DNA from: Shewanella sp. MBTL60-007
Lineage (GTDB): Bacteria > Pseudomonadota > Gammaproteobacteria > Enterobacterales > Shewanellaceae
Direction of reading: 5' to 3'
Length of the DNA stretch: 64,000 nt
Assembly: GCF_019654915.1 (NCBI RefSeq)
Contig: NZ_BPET01000008.1
Location: 1-64,000, forward strand
The notes under the pieces are model-generated. The model ran no database searches. It worked only from the letters and a program-made list of their open reading frames with translations, and was not told the origin of the DNA. The first letter of the stretch is position 1; each line of letters begins with the position of its first letter. Of this stretch, positions 1-9,929 are shown one piece after another. The translations under genes and the position numbers were made by a program.

Positions 1-1
1 T

Positions 2-121
2 TGTCTGGAAACCATAGAGCTGTGGTCCCACCTGAATCCATTCCGAACTCAGAAGTGAAACACAGTATCGCCGATGGTAGTGTGGGGTCTCCCCATGTGA
101 GAGTAGGTCATTTCCAGGCGC
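2..121 (+). rRNA. rrf: 5S ribosomal RNA
   Basis: The 120 bases match the canonical gammaproteobacterial 5S rRNA, including the conserved core (CCGAACTCAGAAGTGAAAC) and the 3' stretch GAGAGTAGG. The ends pair as the terminal helix (GTCTGGAAA with TTTCCAGGC). It is followed at once by an intrinsic terminator, so it is the last gene of an rRNA operon whose 16S and 23S genes lie upstream of the window. The exact ends are set by analogy with E. coli 5S and may differ by a base or two. Confidence 0.96.
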
Positions 122-132
122 CAAATAACGAG

Positions 133-163
133 AAAGCCCGCTACGATGTAGCGGGCTTTTTTC
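133..163 (+). terminator. Terminator of the rRNA operon
   Basis: A GC-rich inverted repeat (AAGCCCGCTAC / GTAGCGGGCTT) with a very short loop is followed by a run of T. It lies 12 bases after the 5S gene. Confidence 0.9.
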
Positions 164-169
164 GTTATT

Positions 170-287
170 GCCTGGAAAGATGACCGAACGAACATGGGGA
201 AGTAGAGAGTGCATGCGAAGCATGCTTCAAATCATGTGATAGTAGGGTGAACGCGGAGAGCTTGCTCGAAGCTGGCCATTTCCAGGC
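170..287 (+). pseudogene. Probable degenerate second 5S rRNA copy
   Basis: The segment begins GCCTGGAAA and ends TTTCCAGGC, the same terminal helix as the intact 5S gene. It keeps a recognisable 3' part (CATGTGATAGTAGGG compared with CATGTGAGAGTAGG in the real gene). The middle does not match 5S rRNA and carries an insertion-like stretch at about 248-275. It is followed by its own terminator, which parallels the gene-terminator arrangement just upstream. I read it as a decayed tandem copy; it could instead be a processed spacer element that only shares the terminal stem. Confidence 0.5.
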
Positions 288-303
288 TTTAAATTAAGTG
301 AAG

Positions 304-344
304 AAGCCACCTACTCTTATATGATAAAAGCAGGTGGCTTTTTT
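304..344 (+). terminator. Intrinsic terminator after the 5S remnant
   Basis: Inverted repeat AAGCCACCT / AGGTGGCTT with a loop of about 19 bases, followed by six T. It is probably a second terminator for the rRNA operon. Confidence 0.75.
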
Positions 345-775
345 GCGTTTGGGCTACACAAAAGTAATTAAGATTACCTAATCAATGTATCGTTACCGGT
401 TAAGTTGACTTTTCTACTTAAGCACGTACGTGCAATACCTACTCCCAACGTCAACCCGCCGCTGAGCGGGGCCAGAAACTGCATCCATGCGTTTCAGGCA
501 TTCGGCATATCTGACGTTTAGGACTAACAAATGCCTTGATGGCATGGATGCCAAGGAAAGGCCATGTGCCTTGCCTCCAGCTACGAAAGCAAGCTTCTCC
601 GCGTTCACTCTTCACTTAAAGCAGAGGGGCTGAATACTGCGTATTCAAAGCGCCAGATTTTCACCCCTATGTGTTCGCTGCGCGAACTACGAGAGTAGGG
701 GAGTATCGCGCTAGCGTAACTGGAAAAGCGAGTAGAGCCACTTTTGTGGCTCATGGATGTTCGTAAGAGTGGCTG
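345..775. other. Intergenic region without a supported gene
   Basis: No credible gene was found. Bases 577-607 are, in inverted orientation, a diverged copy of 248-275 inside the 5S remnant. A small hairpin (GAGCCAC / GTGGCTC, 735-752) sits just past the end of mutT, but no T run follows it on the minus strand, so it is only a weak terminator candidate. A 64-codon open frame here shows no family features. Confidence 0.5.
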
Positions 776-1165
776 TTAGCTAAGGATTTTATTAAGGATA
801 GCGTTATTCGCTTCGGGGAAATCGTATTGACTAAGTTGGTTCATTTTAACCCATTCAATCTCTTGGCCTTCTACTCCTGTAGCTTGGCCACTGAAATCTT
901 TTACCCAATGTACATCAAGAAATACCTTTTTATCGCCGTAGTCATGATGAATTTCCATGAGAGGATATGTGTTTAGAACATCTAGATTAACTTCTTCTTT
1001 CAGCTCTCTTATAAGCGCTTCAGATGTCGTTTCTGTATCTTCTACCTTACCCCCTGGGAATTCCCATTTACCTCCTTGATGGAGATGCTGTGGGCGCTTA
1101 GCGATGAGAATTTGCTCATTAGAGTCTTGGATTACACCAACTGCAACGTGGATCTGTTTGATCAT
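776..1165 (-). CDS. mutT: 8-oxo-dGTP diphosphatase MutT (Nudix hydrolase)
   Basis: A cytosolic hydrolase of 129 residues that cleaves 8-oxo-dGTP to the monophosphate and so keeps oxidised guanine out of DNA. The Nudix box is clear: Gly39, Glu45, then Arg53-Glu54-Leu and Glu57-Glu58. The glycine normally found near the end of the motif is Asn60, a tolerated variation. The length equals E. coli MutT. The start ATG overlaps the stop of yacG by four bases (ATGA), which indicates translational coupling at the distal end of the pil-coaE-zapD-yacG operon. No strong terminator is visible after it. Confidence 0.93.
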   Translation of the reverse strand: MIKQIHVAVGVIQDSNEQILIAKRPQHLHQGGKWEFPGGKVEDTETTSEALIRELKEEVNLDVLNTYPLMEIHHDYGDKKVFLDVHWVKDFSGQATGVEGQEIEWVKMNQLSQYDFPEANNAILNKILS

Positions 1166-1401
1166 GAGTTCTTATCATCGTTATAAGGATTTTCATCGAG
1201 GAAAAAGTCCGCTTCATCATAACCGAGTTGATCTAACATTTCAGGATCGAATTCAGGCTTGACGGGAATAGCGTTTTTCTCTGAGGCCCAGTCGCCTAAG
1301 TCAATAAGCTTACAGCGCTCGCTACAAAAGGGCTTAAATTCAGATTCTGCATTCCATGTAACTGGCGTTTGACAGGTGGGGCATTTAACGGTTAAAGACA
1401 T
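1162..1401 (-). CDS. yacG: DNA gyrase inhibitor YacG (zinc finger protein)
   Basis: A small zinc protein of 79 residues. The family binds DNA gyrase subunit B and inhibits its activity. Four cysteines form the site: CPTC at residues 8-11, then FCSERC around residues 26-31. The conserved IDLGDWASE stretch follows. The acidic C-terminal tail is typical. It lies between zapD and mutT, the usual order in Vibrio and Shewanella, and overlaps mutT by four bases. Confidence 0.93.
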   Translation of the reverse strand: MSLTVKCPTCQTPVTWNAESEFKPFCSERCKLIDLGDWASEKNAIPVKPEFDPEMLDQLGYDEADFFLDENPYNDDKNS

Positions 1402-1461
1402 AGTGGGCCTTGTCAGATGTTTTGCTGATGGTTACAAAGTGTATTAGCAGATTTTAAAGTG

Positions 1462-2196
1462 TTAGGGGCAGGTTGCCAACTCGAATTCAACGGTTTGGTC
1501 CGAGTGTTTTTGCTGATCAAACTGTACAAAGTGTATAGCGTAGCGATTTCTATGGCCGCTAATCGTTGGGTAGCATCCTAGATCGGCTGAGAGCTTAACT
1601 CGTATTAAAGACAGTGCCTGCTCACTATTACCTTGGTAGAAGCCACCGGAGGCTTGCTTAATTTGATACTCTGTTGTCTGTCTGGTTAAGTCTAGAAGCA
1701 GCTTAACTGGTGATAATAGGCTTGCGAAATGGCTAACCCAGTCTTGATATTCCGCTTGACGATCTTCCCACGGTTTAGCCAGCCAATAGTGTAGTTGTGG
1801 TAGATCGAAATTGCAGCTTGCGCCAGGCATATTAAATCTTTGCCTGAGGGCCGTTAAGAAACGGTCTTGCTTAAGTTGGTGACCTGTTCTCTGTGCTACC
1901 TGCAGTACGTCTCTAGCTGCTGACAGTTTTGATATATATAGCTCAATTTGCTCGTCATTTATGGAGGGTAGTGATTGCCATTTTGATAACGCGAATAGCT
2001 GCCTATCTAAGTCTTTGAGCACTTCTCCTCTATAGTCACAGCGTTCTGAGAGTTCGCATAGGGAAAATAGGGGATAAAAACAGCGGTGTTGGTGATCATG
2101 ATCTAGGTTAGCCTGTAGCTGCTGAGCTAAATACTCAAGGCGTAAGTAGCTACGGATTTTTTCATTTAGAGGCTGTTCGTAGATCAGTTCAGTCAT
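1462..2196 (-). CDS. zapD: Cell division protein ZapD
   Basis: This FtsZ-associated protein has 244 residues; the family cross-links FtsZ filaments and stabilises the Z-ring. The N-terminus (YEQPLNEKIRSYLRLEYL) is the family signature, and the length is close to E. coli ZapD (247). The open frame extends 12 bases further to a TTG, but the ATG at 2196 fits the family start and falls just past the coaE stop. It has the standard coaE-zapD-yacG context. Confidence 0.93.
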   Translation of the reverse strand: MTELIYEQPLNEKIRSYLRLEYLAQQLQANLDHDHQHRCFYPLFSLCELSERCDYRGEVLKDLDRQLFALSKWQSLPSINDEQIELYISKLSAARDVLQVAQRTGHQLKQDRFLTALRQRFNMPGASCNFDLPQLHYWLAKPWEDRQAEYQDWVSHFASLLSPVKLLLDLTRQTTEYQIKQASGGFYQGNSEQALSLIRVKLSADLGCYPTISGHRNRYAIHFVQFDQQKHSDQTVEFELATCP

Positions 2197-2204
2197 GGCG
2201 TTAT

Positions 2205-2810
2205 TCAAGAATTACTGGATAATTTTAAATAAAAGTTATGTAGTGCTTCTACCTTGCACTTTAACGCCGATATCTTTCCTTGATTGTCTATGACATCATC
2301 AGCTTTTGACAGTTTCTCAGCTCTTGAAGCTTGACTGCCTATTATATTTTTAACTTGCTGGGCGGTAACACTATCTCTGCACATGGTCCGCTGTTGTTGG
2401 AGTTCTGGTGAAATATCCACCAAAAGTGTCCGATCTACTAAGCTATCTAACCCGTTCTCAAATAGCAAGGGCACAACCATAATTACATAATTTGATTGCG
2501 CTTGCTCACATTGCTTCAGCATGGTTTCACGTATTAATGGGTGAAGTAGTCCGTTTAGCCATACTCGCTCTGCATCGTCTTGGAAAATCCGTTCTCTCAG
2601 CTTTGCTCTATCTAGGCTGCCATCATCTAATAAGATATCATCGCCAAAATGTTGGGCGATTTGAGCTAGGCCATCGGAGCCCTTCATAACAACGTCTCTG
2701 GCAATCACATCTGCATCGACAAGCGTTATGCCTAGCTCTGCAAACAGATTGGCTACAGTCGTTTTGCCACTGCCAATACCACCTGTTAATCCAACAATAT
2801 AATCAGCCAT
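2205..2810 (-). CDS. coaE: Dephospho-CoA kinase
   Basis: The last step of coenzyme A synthesis: ATP-dependent phosphorylation of the 3'-hydroxyl of dephospho-CoA. The protein has 201 residues. The P-loop GLTGGIGSGKTT lies at residues 8-19, followed by the substrate region DADVIARDVV and the lid region around residues 100-150. The start ATG has a good ribosome binding site (AGGAAA). It lies 27 bases after pilD and almost abuts zapD, so it is probably co-transcribed with the pilus genes. Confidence 0.95.
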   Translation of the reverse strand: MADYIVGLTGGIGSGKTTVANLFAELGITLVDADVIARDVVMKGSDGLAQIAQHFGDDILLDDGSLDRAKLRERIFQDDAERVWLNGLLHPLIRETMLKQCEQAQSNYVIMVVPLLFENGLDSLVDRTLLVDISPELQQQRTMCRDSVTAQQVKNIIGSQASRAEKLSKADDVIDNQGKISALKCKVEALHNFYLKLSSNS

Positions 2811-2837
2811 TGCTTTTCCTTTATGTGTGTATGGCCT

Positions 2838-3749
2838 TTATAAGGTCGATAGGTACCAGTTTGTTATGCTCTCACCCCAGATCATCGCAATCCAGCCAGC
2901 CGCCGCAATGTAAGGACCAAAAGGAATGGGGTTACCGTGATTTAATTTCTTGAATACTATAAGTGCGATACCCACTATGGCACCAACTAGAGATGATAGT
3001 AAGATAATGAGCGGCAGTACTTGCCAGCCGAACCAGGCACCAAAAACGGCTAACAGCTTAAAGTCGCCGTAGCCCATACCTTCTTTGCCTGTTAATAGTT
3101 TAAACAGCCAAAATACGCTCCATAAACTCAGATAACCTGCAGCAGCACCAATTAACGCATCGGATGTGGTTGCAAAAGTGCCACCTAAGTTGATGATAAG
3201 ACCCAGCCATAACAGAGGCAGAGTGAGCTGATCTGGCAGTAGCATCTCATCTAGATCTATGCCGGTTAAAGCGATAAGGCTGAAGGTGAGTATTGTGGTG
3301 AGTGCAAACTCTAACGTTGGGCCAAAGTGCCAAGCTAGAAATGCGACTAGTGCGCCAGTAATAAGCTCCACGATAGGATAACGGGCAGAGATTTTAGTGC
3401 TACATGAAGCGCACTTACCTTTTAGCATCAACCAGCCAAGAATCGGGAGGTTGTGGATAGCCTTAATATTGGTTTTGCACTTAGGGCAAGCCGAGCCCGG
3501 AACAACGATATTGTACTTTTCAGGGAACGCATCGATAGGGGCTTCGAGTTGTTTTTTATTGCTTTCAAACACCTCTTTTTTGTATTCGCTGAGGTAATGA
3601 TTACATTCTTGCTGCCATTCGCGTTTCATCATCACCGGCATGCGGTGAATCACAACGTTTAAAAAGCTACCAATCACGGCGGCAAAGATAAAGCTTAATG
3701 CAATAAACAGCCAAGGAGTCTGGCTAAAAACAGAAATTAGATCAGTCAT
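2838..3749 (-). CDS. pilD: Type IV prepilin peptidase / N-methyltransferase PilD
   Basis: An inner-membrane aspartic protease of 303 residues that cuts the leader of type IV prepilins (and usually type II pseudopilins) and methylates the new N-terminus. It has an N-terminal membrane segment, then a cytoplasmic loop with two zinc CxxC pairs (CPKC and CASC, about residues 88-117), and then several membrane segments. The two catalytic aspartates lie in the GIDLDEMLLPD and GYGDFK motifs. It sits immediately downstream of pilC, the standard position, and the substrate PilA is encoded in the same operon. Confidence 0.95.
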   Translation of the reverse strand: MTDLISVFSQTPWLFIALSFIFAAVIGSFLNVVIHRMPVMMKREWQQECNHYLSEYKKEVFESNKKQLEAPIDAFPEKYNIVVPGSACPKCKTNIKAIHNLPILGWLMLKGKCASCSTKISARYPIVELITGALVAFLAWHFGPTLEFALTTILTFSLIALTGIDLDEMLLPDQLTLPLLWLGLIINLGGTFATTSDALIGAAAGYLSLWSVFWLFKLLTGKEGMGYGDFKLLAVFGAWFGWQVLPLIILLSSLVGAIVGIALIVFKKLNHGNPIPFGPYIAAAGWIAMIWGESITNWYLSTL

Positions 3750-3776
3750 TATTTTTCTTTATGGTAGTGTTAGTTA

Positions 3777-5042
3777 TTAGCCCACTACTTTACCCATCTG
3801 GAAGATTGGTAAGTACATAGCAACAATAAGGCCACCAACAACGGTGCCGATAACCACCATCATAATAGGTTCTATCAAGCTTGATAAGCCATCAACTGCA
3901 TCATCGACTTGCATTTCATAGATATTAGCCACTTTATTGAGCATGTTATCCAATGAGCCGGACTCTTCGCCGATCATCACCATCTGGATCAACATATCGG
4001 GGAATAGGCCTGTGGTGCGCATGGCGACATTCATCTGCATGCCCGACATCACTTCGGTGCGAATTTTCAAAATTGCTTTACGGTAAACGGCGTTCCCTGA
4101 TGCTCCAGCCGCTGACTCTAAACCATCGATTAAAGGTACACCTGCGGCGAAGGTGGTCGCCAGAGTTCGTGCAAAGCGGGCCATAGCGCCCTTATGTAAA
4201 ATCGGTCCAATAGCGGGTATTTTTAAGATAAATGCATCTACCTGATCTCTAAATTTTTGAGAGTTTTGATGGGTTTTTTTAAATGAAAAAACAGCAATAG
4301 CGATTGCGGCGACAAAGAAATACCATGAACTTTCAAGTCCTCGAGATATCTTTAATACAAACTGGGTAAAGGCTGGGAGTTCTGCACCGAAGCCTTTAAA
4401 GATCTCTTCGAACTGAGGCACAACAAAAAGTAGCAGTAATGTTGTAACTAAAATTGCCACTATCACGACCGCTGCAGGGTAGAACATCGCCTTTTTAATT
4501 TTTGATTTCAGCGCTTCAGATTTTTCTCTGTAGGTGGCTATCCGGTCGAAAACAGTATCGAGGGAGCCTGAATGCTCGCCTGCGGCAACGAGATCGACAT
4601 AGAGGTCATCGAAGTATTTTCTATGGGGCCTGAGTGCATCGGAAAGAGGTACACCAGATTGAATTTCGGCAAGAATTGTCGCCAAAAGCTCACGCATCTG
4701 GGCTTTTTCATGGCCACGGCCAAGTAACTCTATGGTTGTTACTAAGGGGACGCCAGCAGCCAACATGGTTGCAATTTGGCGGGTCACCATGGCGATATCC
4801 ATGGGTTTTATTTTTGGATCTCCAAGTTTGAACAGTGGAGCAGCCTGTTTTTTTACAAGCTTTGGAGTTACCCCTTGGCTTTTAAGTTGAGCGCGTATTT
4901 CTGCGCTGGATACCCCTCTTAACTCTCCTGATGTTTTGGACCCATCACGCTTAGTTCCCTTCCATTCGAAGGTGACTACTTTAGGCTCATCCTTAGCTTT
5001 TTTGGCGCGAGGCTTTTTACTTTTTATTGTTGCCGTAGCCAT
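3777..5042 (-). CDS. pilC: Type IV pilus inner-membrane platform protein PilC
   Basis: A 421-residue polytopic platform protein that couples the PilB motor to pilin insertion. It has two copies of the T2SF domain, at about residues 85-210 and 285-410, each ending in hydrophobic segments, and the conserved pattern GEESGSLD in the second copy with the related AAGEHSGSLD in the first. The basic N-terminus (KSKKPRAKKAKDEPK) is typical. It lies between pilB and pilD on the same strand. Confidence 0.95.
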   Translation of the reverse strand: MATATIKSKKPRAKKAKDEPKVVTFEWKGTKRDGSKTSGELRGVSSAEIRAQLKSQGVTPKLVKKQAAPLFKLGDPKIKPMDIAMVTRQIATMLAAGVPLVTTIELLGRGHEKAQMRELLATILAEIQSGVPLSDALRPHRKYFDDLYVDLVAAGEHSGSLDTVFDRIATYREKSEALKSKIKKAMFYPAAVVIVAILVTTLLLLFVVPQFEEIFKGFGAELPAFTQFVLKISRGLESSWYFFVAAIAIAVFSFKKTHQNSQKFRDQVDAFILKIPAIGPILHKGAMARFARTLATTFAAGVPLIDGLESAAGASGNAVYRKAILKIRTEVMSGMQMNVAMRTTGLFPDMLIQMVMIGEESGSLDNMLNKVANIYEMQVDDAVDGLSSLIEPIMMVVIGTVVGGLIVAMYLPIFQMGKVVG

Positions 5043-5096
5043 ATTGGTTCCTTTTAATTGAGATGTTTGTTGCTCAGCCTAAAATAACCTAAGCCG

Positions 5097-6806
5097 TTAG
5101 AAGCTGGTGACGCGGTTTATTTCAGCGATACTGGTCACACCTTGAATGACCTTTAACAATCCGGACTCACGTAGGTCGCGCATGCCTTGTAGTTTAGCTC
5201 GTTTCAGAATTTGTAATGAGTTACCGCCTTCCATGATGGTACGGGCTATTTCATCGGACATCTTCATCACTTCATAGATACCGACTCGGCCTTTATAGCC
5301 GCCAGAGCAGAGGTCGCAACCTACAGGTTTAAATGGAGTAATTCCAGCATCGACCTGCTGTTGATTAAAGCCAAGTTTAAGTAGCTCCTCGGCAGGTATA
5401 TCTTCAGCTTCCTTGCAAGTTGGACAGAGGCGCCTTGAGAGTCGCTGGGCAATAATCAGGTTAACCGAGCTGGCGATGTTATAGCCGGGGACGCCCATAT
5501 TGATTAAACGGGTTAGGGTCTCGGCTGCCGAGTTGGTATGTAGGGTGGATAGTACTAAGTGACCCGTTTGCGCCGCCTTGATGGCGATCTCTGCAGTTTC
5601 TAGGTCTCGAATTTCCCCCACCATGACTACATCGGGGTCTTGACGTAGGAATGAGCGCAGCGCAGAGGCGAAGGTTAAGCCTGCTTTTAGGTTGATATGA
5701 ACTTGGTTCACCCCTTCGAGGTTAATTTCCACGGGATCTTCGGCGGTAGAGATATTGCGCTCTTGGGTATTGAGAATATTGAGGCCGGTATAAAGTGATA
5801 CCGTTTTACCCGAGCCTGTAGGCCCAGTAACCAGAATCATCCCCTGAGGCTTGGCTAGCATCTCTTCATACATCAGTCGCTGGTCATCTTCATAGCCAAG
5901 CTTCTCGATACCGAGCTGGGCGGAAGAGGAGTCCAAGATACGCATTACTATCTTCTCGCCCCAGATGGTGGGCAGGGTGCTGACACGAAAATCGATAGAT
6001 TTAGTGCGAGAAAGCTTCATCTTGATGCGGCCATCTTGTGGAATACGGCGCTCGGCAATATCCAGTTTTGACATCACCTTTAAGCGTGCGGAGATGCGGC
6101 CTGATAAATTTACTGGTGGCTCAGACACTTCATGCAAGATACCATCGATGCGAAAACGGATGCGGTAGCGCTTCTCATAGGGCTCAAAGTGCAGATCCGA
6201 TGCACCCTTACGGATCGCATCGGTCAAAATCTTATTAATATAGATGACAATCGGCGCGTCATCTTTGCCATCGCTATCCTGCTCTTCATTGCGTTTATCG
6301 GTGTCGGTGACTTCGATACCCGCTAAAGCTTCCTCATCAATTGAGCTTAAGTCGAGACCACTTATGTCATCTTCAAGAATAGTTTCAAGCGCTTTGCAGA
6401 GTTTATCGTCTTCCACCAGAATCGCTTCGGCATGTAGGCCTGCGCTGAACTGAAAGTCTTCCAGTGCGGCAATATTGGTGGGATCGGAGGTGGCGATATA
6501 GAGACGGTTGCCACGTTTAAACAGCGGCAAACATTTATGCTTGTCGATCAGCTTCTTATTGATGAATTCTTCTGGGATTGAGCCAATATCGAATTCGTTG
6601 AGGTCAAGCAGCGGCGTACCATACTCTTCATAGCAGAGCTCGGCTATTTTACGGGCATCGATTAGGTTTTCAGAGATAACGGTGGAGACGAGTGATGCTT
6701 TATTCTTACGGGATTTAGTGATAGCTAGTGCTATCTGCTCTTCTGTGAGCAAATTTTTACGTATGAAGAGAGTTGATAAGCCTAGGTGTAAGCCTGTCGT
6801 TGGCAT
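5097..6806 (-). CDS. pilB: Type IV pilus assembly ATPase PilB
   Basis: The hexameric cytoplasmic motor for pilus extension, 569 residues from the chosen start. The order is an N-terminal MshEN-type domain ([17 protein letters not shown]), a linker, then the ATPase core. The core has Walker A GPTGSGKT, an Asp box, Walker B (VVMVGEIRD), a His box (STLHTNSA) and a zinc tetracysteine (CPTC and CDLC). The open frame extends 42 bases upstream to a TTG; I prefer the ATG at 6806 because it matches family N-termini. In some relatives the MshEN domain binds cyclic di-GMP, which is notable given the cyclic di-GMP enzymes in this window. Confidence 0.95.
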   Translation of the reverse strand: MPTTGLHLGLSTLFIRKNLLTEEQIALAITKSRKNKASLVSTVISENLIDARKIAELCYEEYGTPLLDLNEFDIGSIPEEFINKKLIDKHKCLPLFKRGNRLYIATSDPTNIAALEDFQFSAGLHAEAILVEDDKLCKALETILEDDISGLDLSSIDEEALAGIEVTDTDKRNEEQDSDGKDDAPIVIYINKILTDAIRKGASDLHFEPYEKRYRIRFRIDGILHEVSEPPVNLSGRISARLKVMSKLDIAERRIPQDGRIKMKLSRTKSIDFRVSTLPTIWGEKIVMRILDSSSAQLGIEKLGYEDDQRLMYEEMLAKPQGMILVTGPTGSGKTVSLYTGLNILNTQERNISTAEDPVEINLEGVNQVHINLKAGLTFASALRSFLRQDPDVVMVGEIRDLETAEIAIKAAQTGHLVLSTLHTNSAAETLTRLINMGVPGYNIASSVNLIIAQRLSRRLCPTCKEAEDIPAEELLKLGFNQQQVDAGITPFKPVGCDLCSGGYKGRVGIYEVMKMSDEIARTIMEGGNSLQILKRAKLQGMRDLRESGLLKVIQGVTSIAEINRVTSF

Positions 6807-6832
6807 AAATAAACCTACTTTAGCTTGAGTAG

Positions 6833-6866
6833 CTGGCCAAAAGGGCAATCATCCCCTTCTGACCAG
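6833..6866 (-). other. Strong hairpin between pilA and pilB
   Basis: An inverted repeat of about 13 pairs (CTGGTCAGAAGGG with CCCTTTTGGCCAG, read on the minus strand) lies between the pilA stop and the pilB start. There is no T run after it. It is more likely to slow 3' decay of a pilA-only transcript or to act as a partial terminator, giving more pilin than motor mRNA, than to be a full terminator. Confidence 0.6.
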
Positions 6867-6877
6867 CAGTTGCTTAG

Positions 6878-7330
6878 TTAAGCAGCAGCTTTTACATTTT
6901 TGCCTGCACCGTCAGCACATTGTTCTTTTGTTGTTCCAGTCACACCGGTTGCTACATCAGCGGTATACTCAACTGTACCAGAATCACCTACAGTAGCTGT
7001 AATCACACAAATGCCATCATCAAAGGAAATTTTGCCACCACTTTCTTCTGCAAAAGCGGTGTCTGTCGGTGTAACAGTTAATTCTGCAACGTTAGTACCA
7101 TCATTTTTAATGGAATCACAGCCAACGCCTGATTGAACGCAAGCGACAGCTTTTGATGTGTACGCACTAACCCCTTTCATTGCTGCACCGCCATGAGCTG
7201 CGGCAACATAATCGCGATAAGCTGGAAGCGCTACCGCAGCCAAGATACCGATAATCGCCACTACGATCATCAATTCAATTAGGGTGAAGCCCTTAGCGTT
7301 ATTCATGTTTGATTTCATCATGCTTTTCAT
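6878..7330 (-). CDS. pilA: Type IV major pilin PilA
   Basis: The prepilin has 150 residues: a 14-residue basic leader ending in Lys-Gly, then the mature N-terminus [16 protein letters not shown] with the conserved Glu5. PilD would cut between Gly14 and Phe15. The mature protein has four cysteines; the last two (in GICVITATV and EQCADGAGK) would close the C-terminal disulfide loop. An upstream extension of the frame is possible, but the ATG at 7330 has a good ribosome binding site (GGAG, six bases away). It is first in the pilABCD cluster. The globular part is rich in Ala, Gly, Thr and Val, as in other Shewanella pilins. Confidence 0.93.
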   Translation of the reverse strand: MKSMMKSNMNNAKGFTLIELMIVVAIIGILAAVALPAYRDYVAAAHGGAAMKGVSAYTSKAVACVQSGVGCDSIKNDGTNVAELTVTPTDTAFAEESGGKISFDDGICVITATVGDSGTVEYTADVATGVTGTTKEQCADGAGKNVKAAA

Positions 7331-7387
7331 GTCTATCTCCATTAGAAAGCTTTGAATCACGTTTGAACGCAGACTGTTGCTATTCAA

Positions 7388-8462
7388 ATCGCTATTCGTA
7401 CTGTGTATATCACTGTTTACATCAGTGAATAGTGCTTCAACCCTGCTCGATGCTCCTGCGCTAGCATGTCGCGACTCCTTATACTAATGGTCACAACTAA
7501 GGCTGATACTGGCTATTGCCTGAGAGTATCTCGCTTAGCTACTTAGTGACGCATAGCGCGACTTTAGGTATCCGTTTCTATCTTAAATATAAAAAGTTAA
7601 ATTTAAAGGTCACCCGCCGTTATTGTTAACGTGTTTCATCTTCAGAAAAATTCAGTATTAACAAATTTGTTCAGTAAGTTTGTATTACTTTTTTTAACTG
7701 AAGCTTACTCAGTTTTGGTTAATAAATGATCTGTTTCATTTTCGTTAAGCCAAAGCTGTTGTTATATCAATAACGAGTTAACCAAGCCGGCAATCTCGCC
7801 TAAGTGCAAGTTAGTACAAAGTTAATAAAAATGGAATAGTGAATTGCCATAAAGTAGCTTTTTAATTGCTAATTTTTCTAAAAATAAGTAATTGCGGTCG
7901 CTTTGGTTATAGCGGTTGTTTGACTGTGTTTAAAATATTGGCACTTATGGTTAAGGTGTCATTTTTTTGATGATCGATTCATGAGCTTTTTATAAAAGCT
8001 AATGCCCCTAAATACTCTATGGATATACTGATGCTGCAAGCTGCTATGCGCCGCTTATTTGCATTTAGGCTAGGAGAGGAACAATAAAGGTTAATGCTAA
8101 TGGGAAACTCAAAGCCGAGTAACTTGTTTGTGAAGCCTAATCAAGGGCTGCAGGATTGACTTAAATGTTAAATTTTGGCGATTGGGTCGTGACGCTAAAT
8201 AAACTTAAGCTTTGTTTTTATTTTATTAGTTGGGCGCGTGTGATTAGAAAAATATACCTATTTGGTCATTGGGTTAGTTTAACATTTCTTTCCTATCTTG
8301 ATTAAATATAGGGAGTAAAAGCGTTTTAAACGCATTTCTATTCATTTCGATAAAAACGTTATCTGGCAGGTTAATTTGAGAGTGGACGGTAAAGTTTATC
8401 TGATGAGCAGGTTATTTGTTGGCAATTTTAGGCGCGACTTTTAAATGCGTTTTGCTTTAACT
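7388..8462. other. Long AT-rich intergenic region upstream of pilA
   Basis: About 1.1 kb with no convincing gene on either strand. It is AT-rich and holds several short inverted repeats (for example AGCTTTTTATAAAAGCT near 7984). A 22-codon frame at 8094-8159 has no known features and only weak start signals. The pilA promoter must lie near the left end; I could not identify a convincing sigma-54 promoter by eye. Confidence 0.5.
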
Positions 8463-8495
8463 AAAAAAGCCCAAGCGTTTAGCTTAGGCTTTTTG
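8463..8495 (-). terminator. Terminator of nadC
   Basis: Inverted repeat (AAGCCTAAGC / GCTTGGGCTT on the minus strand, one mismatch) followed by six T. It lies about 45 bases after the nadC stop. The flanking A and T runs mean it could also work on the other strand. Confidence 0.75.
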
Positions 8496-8540
8496 TTGAT
8501 GATTATCTCATCTCATCTTGTCTTGAATGTGGCTGAAGGG

Positions 8541-9440
<900 letters not shown>

Positions 9441-9507
9441 TTACTGGCTTATACAGGAATATATGAGGCACGCTTTAATAATGGTTTTTATCTTAACATA
9501 AAGGGTT

Positions 9508-9788
9508 ATACCAATCAGTATAAGAATTTGATCTACTCAGAGCGTTTTTTGGCAAACTGTTTCAAGGCGAATAGCTGTAATAATGGTTATTCCCTTATAA
9601 AGCTATTTCAACGCAGAATTAGGCAGTCAAAAAAACTCCAGAATGGCGAGTTTTAGCGGTTCTGATGCCGTGACTCTTTTTAAACTAGAGTGAGCTTAAC
9701 CGTAAAATAACTATTGCTCTTCACTCATTGCTTGCCTCTGAGCCGCTAAATTCTCGCTGAGGGACCAAATGTTTTTACTGATTGGTAT
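9508..9788. mobile_element. MITE-like element with terminal inverted repeats
   Basis: About 280 bases bounded by a perfect 12-bp inverted repeat: TACCAATCAGTA at 9509-9520 and its complement TACTGATTGGTA at 9776-9787. The flanks on both sides read TTA, compatible with a short target duplication. There is no transposase, and open frames inside do not look coding. The same end sequence occurs alone at 44447-44458. I infer a miniature non-autonomous element between nadC and ampD. Confidence 0.6.
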
Positions 9789-9929
9789 TAGGAAAGAGGC
9801 TAGCATTATTGCGGTTTATACTCTTGAATTGTTCGCTTTTTTAAGATGATAAAACTCAAAAGAGTGGCTATATTCATAGGGTTAAAACTGCTAAAGTGCG
9901 TTTAATATATTAGCTTTGGGATCTCGCTT

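Noticed and set aside
1..183. 60-codon open frame over the start of the window
   Set aside because: It lies on the 5S rRNA and its terminator.
414..608. 64-codon open frame on the minus strand next to mutT
   Set aside because: No family features or ribosome binding site; it overlaps an intergenic repeat.
735..752. Hairpin considered as the mutT operon terminator
   Set aside because: No T run follows on the minus strand; kept only as a weak possibility in the region description.
8094..8159. Short frame of 21 residues (MLMGNSKPSNLF...) in the pilA-nadC gap
   Set aside because: Only weak start signals, no recognisable family; cannot be supported.
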